Source: Paracoccaceae bacterium (GTDB lineage Bacteria; Pseudomonadota; Alphaproteobacteria; Rhodobacterales; Rhodobacteraceae). Taken from it: DNA of 8,664 nt. The notes below the pieces were generated by a model, which saw nothing but the letters and a program-made list of their open reading frames with translations, had not been told where the DNA came from and did no database searches. Positions 6,454-8,664 of the stretch are shown here, piece after piece. The position numbers and the translations under genes were made by a program. Position 1 is the stretch's first letter. Each line of letters opens with the position of its first letter. Where the stretch lies: assembly GCA_007121055.1 (NCBI GenBank), contig SKMM01000058.1, positions 1-8,664 on the forward strand, given 5' to 3'.

Positions 6454-7734
6454 TCAGCGGGTCCCCTCCTCCTCGCTGGCGGCTTCCTCCTCGCGGGCGG
6501 CCTCGGCCTGCTCGGCCGCCCAGACGCCGGCGGCCTCCACCGCCACGGCTGAGGTGGTGGGCACGACGCCGAGGTAGCTGTCGGTCTCGGTGGCAGGCGC
6601 GGCGGCGCGCTGGGTCATGCGGAACAGCGCATAGAGCGCGATCATCCCGAAGGTTGCGCCGAGCACCAGCCAGAAACCCTGGGGGCCGACCCCCTCCATC
6701 GCCCAGCCGGTCGCGAGCGGCCCCGCGATGGCGCCCAGCCCGAAGGTGAACACCAGCCCGCCGGAGGCCGCCGCCATGTCCTCGACGTCCAGGAAGTCGT
6801 TGGTGTAGGCGAGAAACAGCGCATAGAGCGGCGTCGTCACCCCGCCCGCCAGGAAGGCCGCCGCCAGCAGTGCCGGCAAGCCTGCGCCCAGCCAGCCCGC
6901 GGCACAGGCGAGGCCACCGGCCAGCGCCGCGCCGAAGATCAGCCGGCGCCGGTCCATCTGGTCCGACAGCCACCCGATGGGGTATTGCAGTACCAGCGCG
7001 CCGGCGAACAGCATCGCCACGAACAGCGCGATCTGCGCCGCCGACAGCCCGATCTGGGTGCCGTAGACCGCCCCCATCCCGGTCTGCGTGGCATAGACGC
7101 TGCCCAGCAGGAAGATGCCCACCGTGCCCAGCGGCGAGCTTGCGAACAGCTTGCGCAGGGTCATCGGCCGCGCGACCTCCACCGCCGGGACCGGGCTGAT
7201 GGACAGCAGGATCGGCGCGAAGGAGATCGACACCAGGATCGAGGCGCCGATGAACAGCGCCGAGGTGGCGGCGTCGCCAAGGGTCAGAAGGCCTTGGGCG
7301 CCGATGATCCCCAGCGTCTGGCAGATCATGTAGGCCGAGAGCACCTTGCCCCGGGTCTGGTTGGTGGCGGCGTTGTTCAGCCAGCTTTCGGCCACGACAT
7401 AGATGCCCGACATGCAGAAGCCGATGAGCACGCGCAGGAGCGTCCAGGCCCAGGGCTCGGCCAGCAGGGTGAAGGCGATCAGGCCCGCGGACATGAAGCT
7501 GCCCAGGGCCGCGAAGACGCGCACATGGCCCACGCGGCGGATCAGCACCGGGGCGAAGCGGGCGCCCGACAGGAAGCCCACGAAATAGCCCGAGGTCACC
7601 ACGGCCAGCTCGGCCGCCGAGAAGCCCTCGATCCCGCCGCGCAGGCCGATCAGCGTGAAATGCATGCCGTTGCCCAGCATGATCAGCACGATGCCCAGCA
7701 GGAGCGCCCAGACGCCGGCCACGACCTGAAACAT
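6454..7734 (-). CDS. MFS transporter, YcaD-like
   Basis: A 426-residue inner-membrane protein with about 12 hydrophobic segments between residues 5 and 372, in the two-halves pattern of the major facilitator superfamily. The motif-A position between helices 2 and 3 reads 'GARFAPVLIRRVGHVRVF' (57-74), and its second-half counterpart reads 'GWLSDQMDRRR' (254-264). 'YVVAESWLNN' (112-121) is typical of the YcaD-like group as I know it. After the last helix comes a cytoplasmic tail of about 54 residues ending in an acidic, Glu-rich segment (about 408-424), unusual for the family. AAAGGGG (7741-7747), 6 bases upstream, supports the ATG. It is co-directional with and 128 bases upstream of the demethylase gene, so it might import the amine substrate or export a product. 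YcaD-like substrates are generally unknown, and the link is by position only. Confidence 0.88.
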   Translation of the reverse strand: MFQVVAGVWALLLGIVLIMLGNGMHFTLIGLRGGIEGFSAAELAVVTSGYFVGFLSGARFAPVLIRRVGHVRVFAALGSFMSAGLIAFTLLAEPWAWTLLRVLIGFCMSGIYVVAESWLNNAATNQTRGKVLSAYMICQTLGIIGAQGLLTLGDAATSALFIGASILVSISFAPILLSISPVPAVEVARPMTLRKLFASSPLGTVGIFLLGSVYATQTGMGAVYGTQIGLSAAQIALFVAMLFAGALVLQYPIGWLSDQMDRRRLIFGAALAGGLACAAGWLGAGLPALLAAAFLAGGVTTPLYALFLAYTNDFLDVEDMAAASGGLVFTFGLGAIAGPLATGWAMEGVGPQGFWLVLGATFGMIALYALFRMTQRAAAPATETDSYLGVVPTTSAVAVEAAGVWAAEQAEAAREEEAASEEEGTR

Positions 7735-7822
7735 GCAGACCCCCTTTCGGCCCGGGCGGGGGACGTCCGGACCGCGCCGCGTCCCATGGAGCGGCCGCGG
7801 ACGATATCCCCCCAGCGCCGCA

Positions 7823-7839
7823 TCGCAGCACGTTTGCGA
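7823..7839. promoter_or_regulatory. Weak dyad upstream of the transporter gene
   Basis: TCGCA-N7-TGCGA lies about 90 bases before the transporter start, in the 228-base gap at 7735-7962. It could be an operator, but five-base arms occur by chance in GC-rich DNA. The rest of the gap shows GCCGGC-type repeats, no T-run terminator for the upstream gene and no clear promoter. Confidence 0.15.
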
Positions 7840-7962
7840 CAGTGCGCCTGCAGCATGGCCCGGGGGCGCCGCCGGCAGGACCTGGCGCCGGCCCGATTGG
7901 CACGGGCGGCGGAAGGGGGCGGGGCCGGCGGGTGGGTCGAAACGGGCGCCGGTCGCGGGGCG

Positions 7963-8664
7963 TCAGCTGTCTTCGATGGTGAGCTCGAACCAGAGGCGGT
8001 GGCTGCGCAGGCGGCGGCGGAAGCGGCGCCAGTGGCGGGGGTCGGCGCCCTCGGGTGGGTTCTCGGGCGGGGTGAGGTCGCTGCGCAGCACCCGGCCGCC
8101 GGCCTTGTGGTGGAGCGCCGCCTCGATCTCGGGCATGGGGTGGGCCCAGGGGCGGCTCTTGCCCATGGCCCAGGCGGTGTTGGCGGGGATCATCGCCACG
8201 AAGTCGGAAGCCGCCCGGCCGCGGGCCATCCAGCCCAGATTGGCGTGGGGATCGGCCGCGGTGCCGTTCAGGGTGGCGTTGTGCGAGCCGTGGTGGCCGA
8301 CCTTGTAGAGCACGCAGTTGGCCAGAAGCTCGCGCGTGTCGATCCGGCCGGTGTCGGTGGGCCAGTCGAGGTCGGCCCAGCCCAGCCAGTTGCCGCGCTG
8401 CGCGTCGCCGGTGAACAGGAGCACCTTGCCCGTGCGCGGCAGCCGGAAGGCGAGCACGAGGCTGGTGTTGTTGACCTCGTTGTTGAGGCGCAGCGCGAGG
8501 CCTTCGGCGGGCTCCAGCCAGTCGCCGTCGATGCGGCGCCACTCGTTGTCCGGGGCGCAGTAGAGGGCGTGGTAGTGGCGCGCGGCGTCCGAACTGTCGG
8601 GGCCCGCGTCGAACACCGCCTGCTGGTCGATGCGGTGGCGCGGCGCGAAGGGGCAGGCCGCGGG
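7963..8664 (-). CDS. Metallo-beta-lactamase-fold hydrolase, ComEC-like type (C-terminal part)
   Basis: The last 233 residues of a protein that continues past the right edge; the frame stays open to base 8664. It carries late motifs of the metallo-beta-lactamase fold in the form seen in ComEC/Rec2-type domains and their soluble relatives: 'VLLFTGDAQ' (visible residues about 81-89), giving a metal-binding Asp, and 'YKVGHHGSHN' (about 120-129), giving metal-binding His. The N-terminal HxHxDH motif would be upstream and is not visible. No membrane helices appear in this part, so a soluble enzyme is more likely than full ComEC. The C-terminus is basic and Trp/Arg-rich ('RHWRRFRRRLRSHRLWF'), which may contact nucleic acid or may simply be a tail. 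Substrate and role are not recognised. It is separated by 228 bases from the transporter gene and probably not part of that unit. Confidence 0.75.
   Translation of the reverse strand, partial: PAACPFAPRHRIDQQAVFDAGPDSSDAARHYHALYCAPDNEWRRIDGDWLEPAEGLALRLNNEVNNTSLVLAFRLPRTGKVLLFTGDAQRGNWLGWADLDWPTDTGRIDTRELLANCVLYKVGHHGSHNATLNGTAADPHANLGWMARGRAASDFVAMIPANTAWAMGKSRPWAHPMPEIEAALHHKAGGRVLRSDLTPPENPPEGADPRHWRRFRRRLRSHRLWFELTIEDS

Noticed and set aside
4223..6577. 784-codon + strand open frame antisense to the demethylase gene
   Set aside because: Its translation is Gly/Val/Asp-rich with no motifs, while the opposite strand encodes a complete flavoprotein with cofactor motifs.
6326..8542. N-terminal extension of the demethylase frame through the transporter and hydrolase genes
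   Set aside because: The extension is an Arg/Pro-rich shadow of real genes. The ATG at 6325 has a good ribosome-binding site and begins the family homology.

Overview
The window is very GC-rich, shows strongly GC-biased third codon positions, and carries genes typical of alphaproteobacteria. The gene content (ThiY/TenA thiamin-precursor salvage, a quaternary-amine Rieske oxygenase with its reductase, and a trimethylamine-dehydrogenase-type demethylase) suggests a Rhodobacteraceae-like organism. That placement is an inference from style and content, since no rRNA or marker gene is present.

Layout. Positions 1-1432 (+ strand) hold the 3' part of a ThiY-like periplasmic pyrimidine-binding protein, overlapping by an ATGA junction with a complete TenA-family aminopyrimidine aminohydrolase. 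Positions 1433-1840 are a 408-base non-coding gap between convergent units. It contains a 153-base segment bounded by 18-base imperfect inverted repeats (possible MITE or IS remnant), preceded by a short stretch that reads like a decayed dinucleotide-binding N-terminus. From 1841 to the right edge every gene is on the - strand. Read in transcription order (right to left) they are: the C-terminal part of a metallo-beta-lactamase-fold protein (7963-8664), a YcaD-like MFS transporter (6454-7734), a TMADH/2,4-dienoyl-CoA-reductase-type flavoprotein (4301-6325), a Rieske oxygenase alpha subunit (2919-4178), and its FAD/[2Fe-2S] reductase (1841-2914).

How the genes work together. The reductase passes electrons from NAD(P)H to the Rieske oxygenase, which should oxidatively remove one N-methyl group from a quaternary amine. 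The flavoprotein is of the type that removes a methyl group from the resulting tertiary amine. Together they look like a compact two-step betaine demethylation pathway: glycine betaine to dimethylglycine to sarcosine, or proline betaine (stachydrine) to N-methylproline to proline. The substrate cannot be decided from sequence alone. The MFS protein could be the uptake system or may be unrelated. The ThiY/TenA pair captures and hydrolyses thiamin-breakdown pyrimidines and is an independent unit.

The most notable points are a Cys-to-Ala replacement in the iron-sulfur motif of the flavoprotein, its probable non-NAD(P)H electron partner, the inverted-repeat element between the convergent units, and a perfect 7+7 dyad just upstream of the demethylase gene. 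I found no convincing undescribed multi-gene system, CRISPR array, tRNA or rRNA.
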